NCBI GenBank assembly: GCA_035048485.1
Contig: CM068590.1
Coordinates: 3,270,593 to 3,334,592, forward strand
Length of the DNA: 64,000 bases
Direction: 5' to 3'
Source of the DNA: Pteria penguin
Taxonomy: Eukaryota > Mollusca > Bivalvia > Pterioida > Pteriidae
Shown here: piece after piece, positions 24,535-38,871 of the stretch
Numbering within the stretch: the stretch's first letter is position 1
Layout of the letters: each line of letters begins with the position of its first letter
Notes under the pieces: model-generated
The model's input: the letters and a program-made list of their open reading frames with translations, nothing else
Told to the model about the DNA's origin: nothing
The model's database searches: none
Program-made: the position numbers and the translations under genes

Positions 24535-27500
24535 ATCAGAGTGTCTGTTTGTTTCTCTTCTTGGAACATAAACAGCAGGAACACTGTGTCTATTTGACAT
24601 CTAGATCTGTATCAGTTTCTACAATTTGTATATAGATATGTATATATGTACGTGTCTTAATTCTAGTTTCTAGTAGACGCTTCGAAAAATCAAGAAACAT
24701 CGTGTATAGTTAGATTTAATCATGCTGAGAATACGCCATTTCCGAGATTCTTTTATCATAAAATCTTAAATCTAAGTGGAATCGATTGGTCGCAGGCACG
24801 TGATTTGAACAATATTTGTAAGATTAGTTAAAGAAGACGTGATCACGCCAAATGAAAAAGAGTTATATCTACTCAATACTTAAAAAAAATAAGAAACTTG
24901 CGCTTCGATCTGTCATAACTGAAATGCAATGATTGAAACCTCAATATTTGTCCGTGGTCACGTGATTGTTATGGTAATATTTGTCCGTGGTCACGTGATT
25001 GTTATGGTAATATTTGTCCGTGGTCACGTGCTTGTTATGGTAATATTTGTCCGTGGTCACGTGCTTGGTATGGTAATATTTGAGAATTCTAAAGCGTAAT
25101 CGAAAAATCGGCATTAGTACTAGTCCATTGTATTTGTTGAAAGCAACAGATTTCTACAGATTTTGTAGTAAGTCCTCTTGGATTACTTATCTAAATAAAT
25201 CATTTTTTTTCTAAGTTCAACTGCAACATATTTTATATTGCAATTTACATTCCCATAATGCAAATTAACATGCATTAGACTATTTTGGTACTTTCATACA
25301 TATTTTGAAAATATGCACTGCCTAGCAAAACGTCGTGTAAAGGGAATCGAATTCAAGACAGACAATTTTTTCAGCACCCTATCTAATAAACGGATCTAAT
25401 AAAGAATCAGGTCACCCCTGGGATTGATAATCAGCCATCCATTGCATAACATAAATCTACTCGGAATTGTTAACACTGTGTAATGAATAGCCATCCATTG
25501 CATAACATAAGTCTACTGGGCATTGTTAACACTGTGTAATGAATAGCCATCATGAAATGAGACTTTGGAGTTTCCTGTTATTATCATATAATGCCCTGCA
25601 CCATCATGTATCACTTACCTGTGTCGACTTAAATCAATCAAGACACCATATATAACTAGGAAGTTCTATGGTAAATTCGAGGTCTTTGCCCAGACAATAT
25701 AATAATACGTTATCACGAAATTTGTAATAATTTTTGGGCTGAGACCATCTTGTAATATTTGGCATATATACCTGATTAACTTGGCTATTTCTAACGGACT
25801 TGAGTGATGGTTGTTGCTAGTAAGCAGGAGACACTTATTCTTCCTGATTTTATTTGCATTTCGACTTTGAATACTAAATTGGTTTTGCCATCAGTTTAAC
25901 ATTCACTTGTGTAATTACTTAAAAGCCAATAAATGGGATATCGTGTCTAAAGTTCAAAGTTCATAGTTACGACTATCTAGAATATGTAAGGATTTATGTT
26001 TCAATTACCTCAGGTATTGGAAAGTCATAACCGTCCACTCCTTCTTGCAATAAACCATCTGCATTAATATATTACATTTCAAAACTTGGAATATGGAATA
26101 TTCTATACAGCTCGATTGGGCTAGTCGACAATATATATAAATAGCTTCATAACATCTGAACCTGTCTCTCGTTCATTCATGACACTTGATCCCGTCTCTC
26201 AGTCTTTCATGATTGCCTTTTTCCAAACTTTAAGTAAACAGTTCGACTTCCATTTGCCGCGTATAATCATAATGGATTATACTCAGAATTTCTTATAATT
26301 ATTAAAGATATTTTCACTCAAAAACAAAGATGGAGAAAAGGCAAAACAAAGAAGCAAAAAAAAAAAGACAAAACAAAATAGGACGAAAAAGCAAAAAGAA
26401 AACGAAGAGAAATGATATTGATAAAAGTATCAAAGAGAAAACAGAAATCATCTGACAATGCTGTATGACAAAAATCACAAAGCACATGCACACAAAAGAA
26501 GATAATATAAAACTATACACGGAAAAACTACATTATCAAAATATTCGATTGTGCTGCGGTTACGATACTGACTTAGAACGGTCATTTCATGACAAATTTT
26601 AATCCATTGATGTGATTAACCGATTTACGGGCGCCCCAATTCCCACTCAAAAGCAGCACAATCAAAGGACAAATATTTTTAAAAATTATAAATAATCCCC
26701 CATATATAAAACAAGGATCAACAAGTTTCTCAAGACGAGAGGTCATAAAACCGTTTTACAAACGAAATGTTAATGAAATAATATGCTGTTATCAAAAATA
26801 TGTAAGGCGACATCAACATAAGTGAACCGTGCTCTGTCCGTCAATGCTAATTCCTCTTTTTGATCACATATTACACAATAAGAAATGAGTTTGACGCCTC
26901 AGTAGGATGCTTTAAGGTTATAAGTTTGATAACTTACTCGAAACATTTATCTAGATCATTCAAAAATCTCTTACTGAATAGAAGAATGATTATTCCATTC
27001 TTTGTTTCCTTTATTTTCAATCTGATTTCGATTGTGTACAACCGATTTAAGGGGGGTTTTTTTGTATGTATGTAAGGGCATTCACGGCAGGTGATGTTTG
27101 CCAAACAGGAGACGCTTACTCCTCCCGGGCACCTGGTCTCACCTCTGAATTTCAGGGGTACGTGAATGTCCACTGTGGTACATTGTTTTCAGTGCCATAG
27201 TCATATGACACCAGTTACTTTCGTATTTTACATGTAAATAATCTGATTCAGTAATTATGTAGGCTTATGGTCCTGGGTCCTTAAACCAAATTATAGCAAA
27301 AGTTTCAAAATGCTTTGTCGTTGTCTGAGAAGTATTACCATACTTTTAATACAATCCTTTAAAGGTATATGTTTAGTTACGAGGTAAATCATATACAACA
27401 TCATCCTCGAAAGCGACTTATGTCGAGAGCATCAGAAGAAGCATGCAGTGAACGAGTCAAAGGGTAACGTAAATGACAATTAGGTAGTGGAAACTTAGAT

Positions 27501-30500
27501 AAAAGAGATAAGATTCGGATCGGAGAAGGGAGGAAAAGTCGAAAAGTCAACACAAAATTGGAAAACGGAGCAATCACGAAGAGTAAGCGAAGGTTTAAGC
27601 AGCGCCAAGGAAAAAATAAGTATCTTCTACAGACTGGCTACTACTACGGTGGGATAATATACAACTGAGGAGTAAGCTCCCCTGTTGACCGGTCACATCC
27701 ATCGTAACAGTCAGAGAGGTCAACGTCATAGAGGAGTAAGTATCTACTATAGATTGGCTACTTCTACAGTGATTCAGTGGGATAATATACGACTGAGGAG
27801 TAAGCTCCCCTCTTGACCGATCACAACCATCGTATGTCAGAGAGATCAACGTCATAGAGGAGTAAGTATCTCCTACAGACTGGCTACTACCATCGTGATT
27901 CAGTGGGATAATATTGAGGAGTGAGCTCCCCTGTTGACCGGTCACAAACATCGTAAGTCAGAGGTCAAAGTCATGGAGGAGTAAGTATCTTCCACAGACT
28001 GGCTACTACCATCGTGATTCAGTGCGCTAACATACAACTAAGAACAAAGCTTCGTTTCCGGACCGGTCACACCTGCACTGATGTCATATAATTGACTGAA
28101 CTTCATACTCACCTGTACCAGTTCATCATTTATTCGCTCCCTCGTGAAGCTCTGTGGTTTTCCTTTACCTTCAGCGACAGGGACTGCTTCCGTTTTTAGT
28201 TTTCCATCCTCCCATTTAGAGTTACACTGACAAAATATAAAATTATCTATTTTATACCGCTAACCGAATCCAGTTTAAGAGGAATCTGACCCAGCGTCAT
28301 TAACATTAGGTTTAAGTTTCTACCATACAAATTACTTATCCATTCTCATAGAGAGATGCAAATCTGCTCATTCTTTGTCATTATAAGAACATATAGAGCT
28401 GCATTATTATTATTATTGGTAGTAGTAGTAGTAGTAGTAGTAGTAGTACTAGTAGTAGTAATATTCTTGTTGTTGTTATTATTTTTATTATTCCGTCGCA
28501 TTCACAGTACCACTTGCAGCCACACTAGAATGTATTGGTGTTTAAGATGGTGGTGGAGATGACTCAAGTGGCGAGGGAAAACCACCCACTTTCTGATGTT
28601 ACAGTCCGACCAAGTATCACTGAAAAATTGCAAATTATAGATATGGCGAGTCCAAATTTCGTAATAATAGGGGTGGCATGCAAACTATTTTCGCAAAACT
28701 TTTAACACACGACTCCACATAGACTGAAATTTAAACTGTAGGATAGATAAAGCCTATACTGATATACCTAGTTATATTCTGGATTTTCCCCTTATAATTG
28801 TTTCTCACTTACATTCATTTCCAAGCCTTCAAATGTTTCTTTATATTCTTCGTCCAGGCGGATTGTCATGACTTTATTGAAAAAGCTGACTTTGGAAATT
28901 ATTTTAACGATCCCTTCATCGACTTTTATCTCAATGACTGGCTTGGCAGCTCCTGCCATTTTCCGGAAAACAACATTCAGACCTGTAATACAGATGAGAC
29001 ATAAAAAACTTTTTTGGTTTCAGTGTGGGAGTAATACAAAATAAAACGACGTCACGACATTAGTTTTCACATAAACACACCATAAAACTATTTTATTTAT
29101 TACCAAATGACATTCCAGTTTCACCATCTTCTCTTTCTTTACATCGCATTTGGTAAGGCACTAAACAGTTTAATTAAGTAAACTTATATGATCTTTATCA
29201 ATGATAGAAAAATTGGATTTTCATGGGAGTTATACCTTTTTTACATTACATCTGTATTATAAAAACTGCTAAGACTAGACAGTTGAAAATATTTACTGAT
29301 TTATTATCGAAATCGTTTGAGAAAGGTGAAAGTCTACAGTGATAATTTGACAGTAATATGAATTAATTTAAACATCTGGAAAAATTTTAAAGAATGAAAA
29401 CAACAAAATTCATTGATCATCTGAATCCTTTTTTCTTCTTTGATGGAATGAGCTTCAATCATATCAATGAATTATGTCAGTAAGATTAACTATTCAGATC
29501 AAATATTCAAAGATATATTTGTTCGAATACTAATAACATTGAATTATAGGATCAAAAGCTAATATATTCATATTGGTATTTAAACAATCGCTTTTCATAC
29601 ATACATCAAAGACATTCCATCATGTAGATTTATTCAAATTGAATTTGTTCATGTTTATTCATATCTTCAACTTGGTTTTTATAAGATAATATGCCGAGGA
29701 TATAAAACGATTCCTATCTTTGTTGTTGTTTTACTTAACAGATGCTCCTTGCATCGAGTTTCTTATAATATTTCTTGCAGTGCTACGTGGAGAAATAACT
29801 AACAATTTCAACTATATATTGTTGGACTTCAAGGTTGGTCAACATATCTGCCTTTTCTTCTTACGGATGCCTACTATCTTTCCACTGAATAACATCGGTA
29901 CAAGCTCCTGTTTATTGCATTCGTACAAAAAGAAAAATCATCTGAAGTTGTCACAACCTGGCACTTGGTATACAGAAGTATGAAAGTTACATTCTATGAA
30001 ATTTCATAGATCAAAAATAAAATCAGCGTTACGATGTTCTATGTTTGAACGAGGAAACAAACAAAACAGTCTGTGTTTGTGAAACACTAATGCCCCCGGT
30101 GGTATCAAAGTCCAAAACATTTTAAGCGTGAAGGTCATTGTCAAGGTCAAAAAGTCATTTGAAAGGCCTTTATTAGTTGAGTATGCATGTCAAATCTGAA
30201 GTCTCTATCCCTCACGGTTCAAACGTTATAGCCAAGGTTATAGCCAAGGTTAAAGTTGTCAACAAACAGACAAACAAACGAACATACAGACAGGACAAAA
30301 ACAATATCCCTCCGAACTCTCGATCCGAGGGCATAAAAACCTATGACTTTTATTCTGGTCTACATTATATCTCGAAATATAACAATGTATCACATGACTC
30401 CTTTTTAGAAAAGACTTATTAAAATGAAACCAGTATAACAGCCAAACTCATTTAATGATGATGAAGTTTACACGAATAGATCGCAAATGGATTGTCTAAG

Positions 30501-32844
30501 GCAACACATTTATTTTAAATCAGCATTACATTTCGAAGGCATTATCCAATTGCACTGACATGTGATTCCAAATAATATACAATGTATTCATGAAAAATAC
30601 GAACATATCCAGAAATACGATAAGGATTAATGTACGTTCCGTCGGCAGTAGATTTTACTTTGTACGACACATGATCAGCGAGATATGCTTACTTCTGGAT
30701 GTCACCTGCTCCCACTGACTCACTGTGTGTATGACCAACCAATAGGGTACGGTAGCTCCAGCTTGGCATCCGATCCCACTGGCTCGCAGTGGATGTGGCC
30801 GGACGATAGGGTGAACTAACTTCTCCAAGGCACCTGGTCTCACTGACTCACAGTGGATATGACCATCTAATAGGGTATGGAAGCTCCAGCTTGACACCCG
30901 ATGGATGTGGTCGAACGATAGGACATGCTAACACCAGCATGGCACCTGAATCCACTAACAGTGGATGTGACCGGATGACAGGACATGCTTACACCAGCAT
31001 GGCACCGGAACCCGCTGACATTAGATGTGGCCGGATGACAGGACATGCTAACACCAGCATGGCACCTGAACCCACTGACAGTAGATGTTTCCGGATGACA
31101 GGACATGCTAACACCAGCATGGCACCTGAACCCACTGACAGTGGATGTGGCCGGATGATAGGGTGAACTAACTTCTCTACGGCACCTGATACCACTGACA
31201 CACGCAATGGATTTGACCGGCCAATAGGGTATGGCAACATCCTCATGGCATCTGCTCCCACCAACTTACAGCCGGCAAGGCCGATCAACAGGGGACTGCT
31301 TACTCTTTATTAGAACCTGATACCCTAAAAGTGGACAGGTGTGATCAGTCAGATTGGGTTGCTTGTTACTTCTTTTTAGCACATGATAACACATTATTCT
31401 CGAGCATTTATATGAGGTATATATGTTCTATATTCATTTAGAATTTACCTTGACCACTGAAACTATATACTAGCTACATGTATATACCACTTTGTACCTC
31501 GAAGTACACATGTATCTTTAAAAAGAAACGTTCGTACCTGATTACCTCGGTCAACCAGGTATACGTATTGATTATTTTAATAGCAGACATCTTTAAGATT
31601 TTCCTAGACGCATATAAGCTCCTTCAGGTTTGTATTCTCTCGTGCTTTGATGGCATGTGCTGTCAAGTAGCCCTTCAGATCTCTCTATGAAGGAGTGCGA
31701 CCCACTGTTCTATATCATAAACATATGTAGTGAAGATGGGAAATTCGGCTTAGTGCCTTCTACAAAGATTTGATTTTTAAATAACATTCACATTGTTTGG
31801 AATTTCATACCCTTGATTAATGCATATTTAAGACAACGCATTCTCTTTCATGATCCTGTCATCTTTGATGTTAAATCAAATAGAATTACATTTCAGGTCC
31901 AAGAAAGCGATATGATGCAGAAGGGTCAATCAGGGTCAACTCATCCAAACATATGCTTCCTTATATTACAGTTACAAGTTAAACTATGATAAAATCAAGA
32001 AGAAAACTTGGGGGTTTTTTTCCTTAAAAAATGTTTATAATTAAAACAATTCAGATATATTGTTCATTTCGTTTTACTTCCTTAAAAACCTTTAAAAGTC
32101 GTATACACTACAATAAGAAGGGGTGAACAGCTCCTGTTGACGGACAACATCTGCTGTGAAATTCAAATTCAGTCTCCTTAAATTAAATATTAAGAGTATA
32201 ATCAACAGATTTTGTAAATAGTCACCCTCGGTTTAAATATTGTTTTGTACATGCAAAGATAATTTCCCATATATGTAATGATAGCGTCTGATTACACGCA
32301 GCTTCATAAATTTCTCTCTCTCTCTCACTCTCTCTCTCTCTCTCTGTCTCTATGTTTCAGAGGTCAAATACCTCTCACTTCCACCTCCCGATAAAACTGC
32401 AAAATTGTTGAATGTAACGTAAAACATTAATCAAACAACCAACCAACCAAGCTGTTTGGCACTGACAAACAGAAAGACGGGTCAAAACCTGGATGCTCCC
32501 GAATCTTTGATTCCGGGAGAATAAAAAGAAAAATATAAAAACAACAACGGGGAAGATGCTGATATAATGTTAACAATACACTAATTATGTTATCTAAGTT
32601 CAAAGCCATCACTTGTAGCAAATGTGGAGCAGTTCGTTCTGGGTCAGCTAAATAATTCGTTTTAGCTATTAGAGTTATACTTGGGGATACGCATCGCATC
32701 GTTATCGTTAAAAGTGTTAAAATCGCAATAGGGAGGTGTGCATGTATGTGTTAAGTATTTTTCTTGTGGGTAGTACGTGTACGTAGAAGTTAAGGTGTAA
32801 GTTGGAACGTCGTGTATTAGGTTTCTGTTCTTTTTTTTTTTTTT

Positions 32845-32875
<31 letters not shown>

Positions 32876-34787
32876 GGGGGGGAGGCTTCGTTATTATTCG
32901 GTCTTTTCCTTAAACAGACTTACTTCCCATTTGGAACGGTATCTGAAGTAAAACAATTATTACGTCTTACATTCTCAAATTCTAATGAAACCGATATAAA
33001 ACTCAGGGAAATGACAGTCAACAAATGACGTTTCATGTGAAATTGATGACGTCATAATTGCTATCCCAAATGGGAAATAACTCTGTTTAACGAAGGACTA
33101 GGACAGGGTTATGCCTCAAATAAATAGCTGTTGTATTACACAAGTAAGTTTACATGCGGGATGAAATGTACGTGGGTGGGTGTATGTATGTGTGTATGTG
33201 GAAAAGACGGGGGGTTCGAAGATTGGCAGTGCAGAAGAATTTTTACATAATACGTAATATTTTAACCTTCTCTCTTCAGTATAATTCTAAGCCATATTAT
33301 TAATAGAAAGAGATGGCACGAGATTAAAATTTTGAACATAAAATTTGACACAACATTTTTCAAAACCTATCTTTTCTATAATTCGGTGTCATGCCACGTT
33401 TTCCAGAGGAAGAAGGATAAACATTCAACAAAACATTCTCACTACCTTGAGTACATCTGTGTGACAGAAATCGATCTGTTACCAAGAAGGTCACGTGATA
33501 GGCAATCTTTATGAGATAATAAAGCACATAGCATGATATATTTTTAGAAATATATTTCTCACTTAGCATGTTCGGAACCAGAATTGTACCCACATCGGGT
33601 CTATCCATTCAAATCTCCCTGGAAGGAGGGAACAATATTGCCATTTGTTGGGAACTTACAAATATTAAATAAAGAACACAAAGTAAATTATTTCATGTAA
33701 TATCAGAGTATATTCGGACCCTGAATTTTGAGTCTAGTTCTGCACGTGCTCGAGTTGCACTTTTATGCACTTACGTAGGAGGCAGACGGAAATGAATAGA
33801 GTTCCGGTACAAGATTTTATAGATGCTGTATGGGGACGAGAATACATCAACTTAATGGTATACACAAATCATAACGTCTGCCGTCAATGCCAACAAGTTC
33901 TCAGCGCATGTCGTAACTCCTTGTCGGTATTTGTTTCGTTATTCAAAAAAAAAAAAAAAAAGAAAGAAAAAAGAATAGACGTGTTTTGTATGCTTTATGT
34001 GAAACTATGTTGCACGTTCTTACATAACCGCACAATACAAGTCACTTCAAGCGCGGATCCAGAGGTGGGTGGGGGGATCAGGGGTCTGGACCCACCCTGA
34101 GTTTCGGCGATAATGACTTCTTGTAATTTTTCGATGTAAAGTAAGTAATTTTACACATAAAACATTCTCTGAATATTCGTTGGGGTGGCCCTTTCGAAAA
34201 ACTTCCTGCGCTTGATAGTTACTTTACTGGGAAGAAGAACCGTGTTTTGTATATTTTGAGTGTAATCAGGAAATTCTAGGAAAAATTCTTCAATAAGGGG
34301 GCAACTTTTAGTCATCGAACATTGCAAAAATTGTAATCAATTCTTTATTGATAATACCAAACATGTTGGCTTATGACCCGATCATGGCATACAGTGGTAT
34401 ATCCAGCCAAAAAGGGGGGGGGGGGGGGGGCATGTGAATGTCAAATGTAAGCCTATGCCATTTTGGGTACCAAATCTTGTTTTACTCAAATTATTAAGAG
34501 TTCTCAACCATATCATCTCTATATACCTTGCAAATTTGGGACGAATACCCCCCCCCACCCCCTCCCGTCTTTTCTCTATGCGCCAATAGCATACAACATG
34601 TCTTAATTCTTAATTTATATATATTTATTGAAGTCAAATGTTTTGTGTCACGGGAGCTGGGTTGCTACACTCTCACTCGAGGGCGTATTTCTCTAACCCG
34701 GAACCTCTCGGTTTTCCAATCACACATCTAACTTCGCTATACCCCGGTCCCATTGTAATTCTGATAACCATATTATGGTAAATCCTA

Positions 34788-34847
<60 letters not shown>

Positions 34848-37800
34848 ATCCGTCACTGCCCCTTTGGTAACGTAAATGATGTATGCGCATGTGTATTTTG
34901 CAATATGACAGCTACATCAGAAGTTCTTTCCCCCATTATCTCTTTTAAATTCCTAGGCCCTTCCTTCCTCCTTAACATGCCAATCTATAAAATAAAATAT
35001 ATATATAAAAAAATAACCGTGATGTCGAAAGTTCTGTTCAACTGAACCATTCACACATTAAAACCTCAATTTGACATCAAAATAGAGAGTAAATAAATTA
35101 ATATCTAGGCATGTTACAGGAACCTAACATTTTCTGAAGTACCACAGCATTTTGTATCATCGGTGACGTCATTATGGATATTTCTTCTGATTTCTGTTTG
35201 CTATATCAACTCTAACAACTTCTTTCTACATTAATTACGCAATGGATCTTGTCTGTTAAAGCAATAAGATTCGTGGCAAGCTTTGCTGCTGTCATTTTTT
35301 CTTGTTATCTCGTTTGAGCAATTTATTCGGGTGGTCTTTTTATCCCACCTTCTCCTCTTTCACTCACTCCTTCCCCCTTTTTTCCACCCACTTTTTCTTC
35401 TGTCATAAATAATTCTCCTCCCTTTTCTTACTTTCGTACAGTCTTCCCATAATTTTCCCCTATCTTTCCTAGACTATTTCCCATTCCCTTTTCTGTACTT
35501 TCCCTTATTCACACATGTTCCTTAATACTTTTTCACTTCTTTCTCTTATACTCCCTCTTTCTTATACTCTTTCCTTCTCTTTAACACACATTTCTTTTTT
35601 AAATTTCACTTCCTCACTTCTCATATTTGTATAATTTCCCTTCGTTTCCCCTTTCCTATACCTTTCCCCTACCCCTATATCCCTTTACTCTAACCCATTC
35701 TTCTAAGCCTTCCTTCCCCCAGTTCAAAGTATATCTCACCGCATTGTGCCTATATCATCAATAATCTCCCTTTCCCCCTTCTCTTTCTTCTTACAACTTG
35801 CCATCCTCCGCAATTCTTTATAATAATTTAAAACAACACTCTATAACGTACACACCCACACGTCCCCGTGCCCTTGTTATCCACATACGCATAAAAACAA
35901 AATAACTGTGAAATTTTCATTATATGCGGATGACGGTCTTTATGCTCCATGTCTATATGGAAGTAATTTACTTTTCAAGTATTCTTATAACCTCCTCGTT
36001 TACCGCTTTCAGGTGATGTAACAATGCTTTCTAAACTCCGAGGAAATATCACAGCGTATTAGTTAACTCTAATGAAGATAATGATGTCAAAATCCATAAT
36101 GGCCGTCGGCGCCTCTCCTTTTCCTCTACAGATACGACGATTGTCTCCGGTTATGAATTACTGCGGTCTGCCTTTGAAGAAAAGCTATGTGGGAGAGTTT
36201 TCTTGGTGTCCTATATAATCTGTGCGTGCAAATAATGTTAACAATCAACTTTGTTCTTTTATAAATCAGTGAAATAATCCGAATGATGTCAGAGCAAACG
36301 CAGCATAATCACAAGCTTGGTTCCGTTCGTATCACCTCGGACTTAGTACTGTTTGTCTGATTCTTGTATTACATAGCGCCAAGATTATTGTAATGATAAG
36401 GTGACGGCACCTGTCTGGTGCAATACACAGCGATGTAGACCTACGCAATGGACCCACCCGAAGCAGCGAGGGATCTTTTACGTGCCTGACCTACCGTAAC
36501 ACGGGACCTCGGTTGTTATGTCTCACCCGAAAGCTAGGACACCGACGAGCAATCGGTGGGACTTGAACCCTAGTCCTCTCGGTCACATGCCAAGCACCTT
36601 GCGACTCGATACTGCACATGAAACAGTAGTGTCACAGGGTTCATTCTCACCCGGAAACAATACACAACGTATAGTCTATCCGGAAACTATCATATCAAAG
36701 CGTTCACTCTATACTATGTAGGCCTCACACAGGTTAAACGTTGCAATAATATGCTAGATTTTTTAAAGGTGAGTGAAAAAGGGGGGGGGGGGTTACGGTT
36801 GTTTCTTTCATTCCACAATTTTTCAGTTACGTCACGACAAGGCAGAATAAGTTTTACCTGACTGCGTACAGGAATTAAGTGTACAGCACACCATGCCCTT
36901 CATCTTAAACGCGCGTCCAGATTTACCTCCCCGAAGGGTATATACATGTATATGAAAACAAAAGACCTTAACATCAAAATAAGGTCACCTCAGTATGATG
37001 GCCAAATTTTGACTTTATCACTTTTATTTTCTATCAAACCATAACAGATATGTAACATTACACATAATATTTCCATGACTTTTCACCTTTTACTCTTCTA
37101 CGTGTCAAGACCTTGACATTTGACCCGAGTCTAGTTTTCGAAACTCATGGCGCCATAGAATATTAGAAGTACATGTTTGTATTCCCTCTTTACCTCTGAT
37201 ACTATTTCAGTACTATTTCAGGTTAAACGATATCTGATCTGTAAACTATATTTGACCTGATGTAGTATAAATCTATAAATAGCCTGTAACTCGATGCTGG
37301 CGTCATCACTATATAATCCGGGCTAGTATTACATCATAGCGAGGTTTCTTTATCAATCATTCAGTGCAAAGAGGTCAGATGTCGCAGGAAAAACGGAATC
37401 TTCACACAGTATACGTACAAGGTTGAAAAGTTATTTAAAACGAGGTTAGTGGGTATGAATTAGATAGTGTAACGAAACATTTTAAAAACTGACAATGATG
37501 GGGGTTATGAACTTATAATTTTCAACTTGTATTGTATATGTAATATCAGAAGAGGGCAAGATAGTTTCTTCATGTGAAATATTTGATTTTGATGATTGCT
37601 GGGGTATACTATTTAATATTTTTCTCTGTTTAGGTGGGGGATGCAGTGGCGGGTCCATGATTTCCGAAAAAATAAAGGAGTGGCACATATTAAAGTCAGT
37701 CATACTCACCCAATATGGATCCCAGATTTGGAGTTCTTCTCCCAGTACTAAGTGTACACAAACGTCGAGCGTTATCCTTCATGTTGTACTCATATTCTGT

Positions 37801-38818
37801 GAGTTTCTTGCTTCAAACTTATCAGTATTAGCCTTTTAAATCTGAGGCGAAAAAGGGGGGAGGGTGCTCCCTCTAAATCCGCCACTTGTTCAAACTACAA
37901 ATTTCAAGTTCGTGGTATTTTAATCGTAAGGCCCCCTCCTTCTGGATTCGCGCTTGGTGGGATGACACACGCACATGTAACGTGCAATTATTTCAAACAT
38001 CTCTCCTCCATACAGCATCAAGGAATTGTAAATACGTGAAGTTCTCAAAAATTTTCAGTCATAGCCCTCCTCCAAAAGGAGGTCTCAGAGCCCCCTGCAT
38101 TGGATAGCATATGATAGATATCCGTTTTCTAATTACCTACATTCGTTTGGGAATAATTTATCGGGATCCTATCAGTTATAGAAAGTGATCAATAAATTAA
38201 TTGAAGATAAATTATGAATAGTTCGCCCTGTATTCTCTTTAGAGTTGTGATTGTAGATCTATACAAGAAAGAAAGAAAGAAAAAAGAAAGAAAGTTAAAG
38301 AGAATAAAGAAATAATAGATGAAAGAAAGAAAGAAAGAAAGAAAGAAAATTTCTATATCGAACCATGGAAAAATCTATACTTGTATACTCGTGTAGTAAT
38401 TACGTGTCAATCTTGTGTTCATTATAAAAACTGCAAAGTAAATGTTAAATTGTGATAATCAATGCCTTCGCTCTTGTTTAATGTTTTAATCCATATTGTT
38501 CTTTGTGATTTTATTTAAATTTGAAATTGTAAAATGCAAACTTGGAAATTAATGTACCGTGTATTGATAAAATCTATATATAGATCAAGGTTATATTTAT
38601 AATACTTTGTCCAGAAAAACATCCTGAGAGTAGAGGGACGAGTGTATGTTCAACCTTTTCCTTGTTCGAACGTCCAATATCATTTTGCGAAATGTTGTCG
38701 TCGAGGGTATTTGTGTTTCACCAACACATTTCTTATTTTCAAAAAGTTAACATAAAATGCATAACTATATTGACAATTTCTGCAGAACTTCTTTTATGAC
38801 GTCATACATCGTTCCATC

Positions 38819-38871
<53 letters not shown>

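Larger units (their letters stand above)
34051..34859 (+). mobile_element. Composite repeat bounded by GCGGATCCAGA / GGATCCGTCACTG
   Basis: The left edge GCGCGGATCCAGAGGTGGG and right edge GGATCCGTCACTGCCCC resemble the inverted ends of the MITEs at 46,940-47,073 and 37,644-37,887. In between lie a 17-G run (34,414-34,430), a C-rich block at 34,549-34,566, a SINE relic and a TC microsatellite (34,791-34,845). It is probably one element with later insertions, but the unity of the 0.8 kb is uncertain. Confidence 0.4.

Noticed and set aside
27595..27951. A 118-residue minus-strand protein adjoining the FABP gene
   Set aside because: Lies entirely in the ~125-bp minisatellite of intron 3.
37482..37839. 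Small frames reading like EIMDPPLHPPP or GGSMISEK
   Set aside because: They come from the CAGTGGCGG-type MITE and its surroundings; no domain or splice support.
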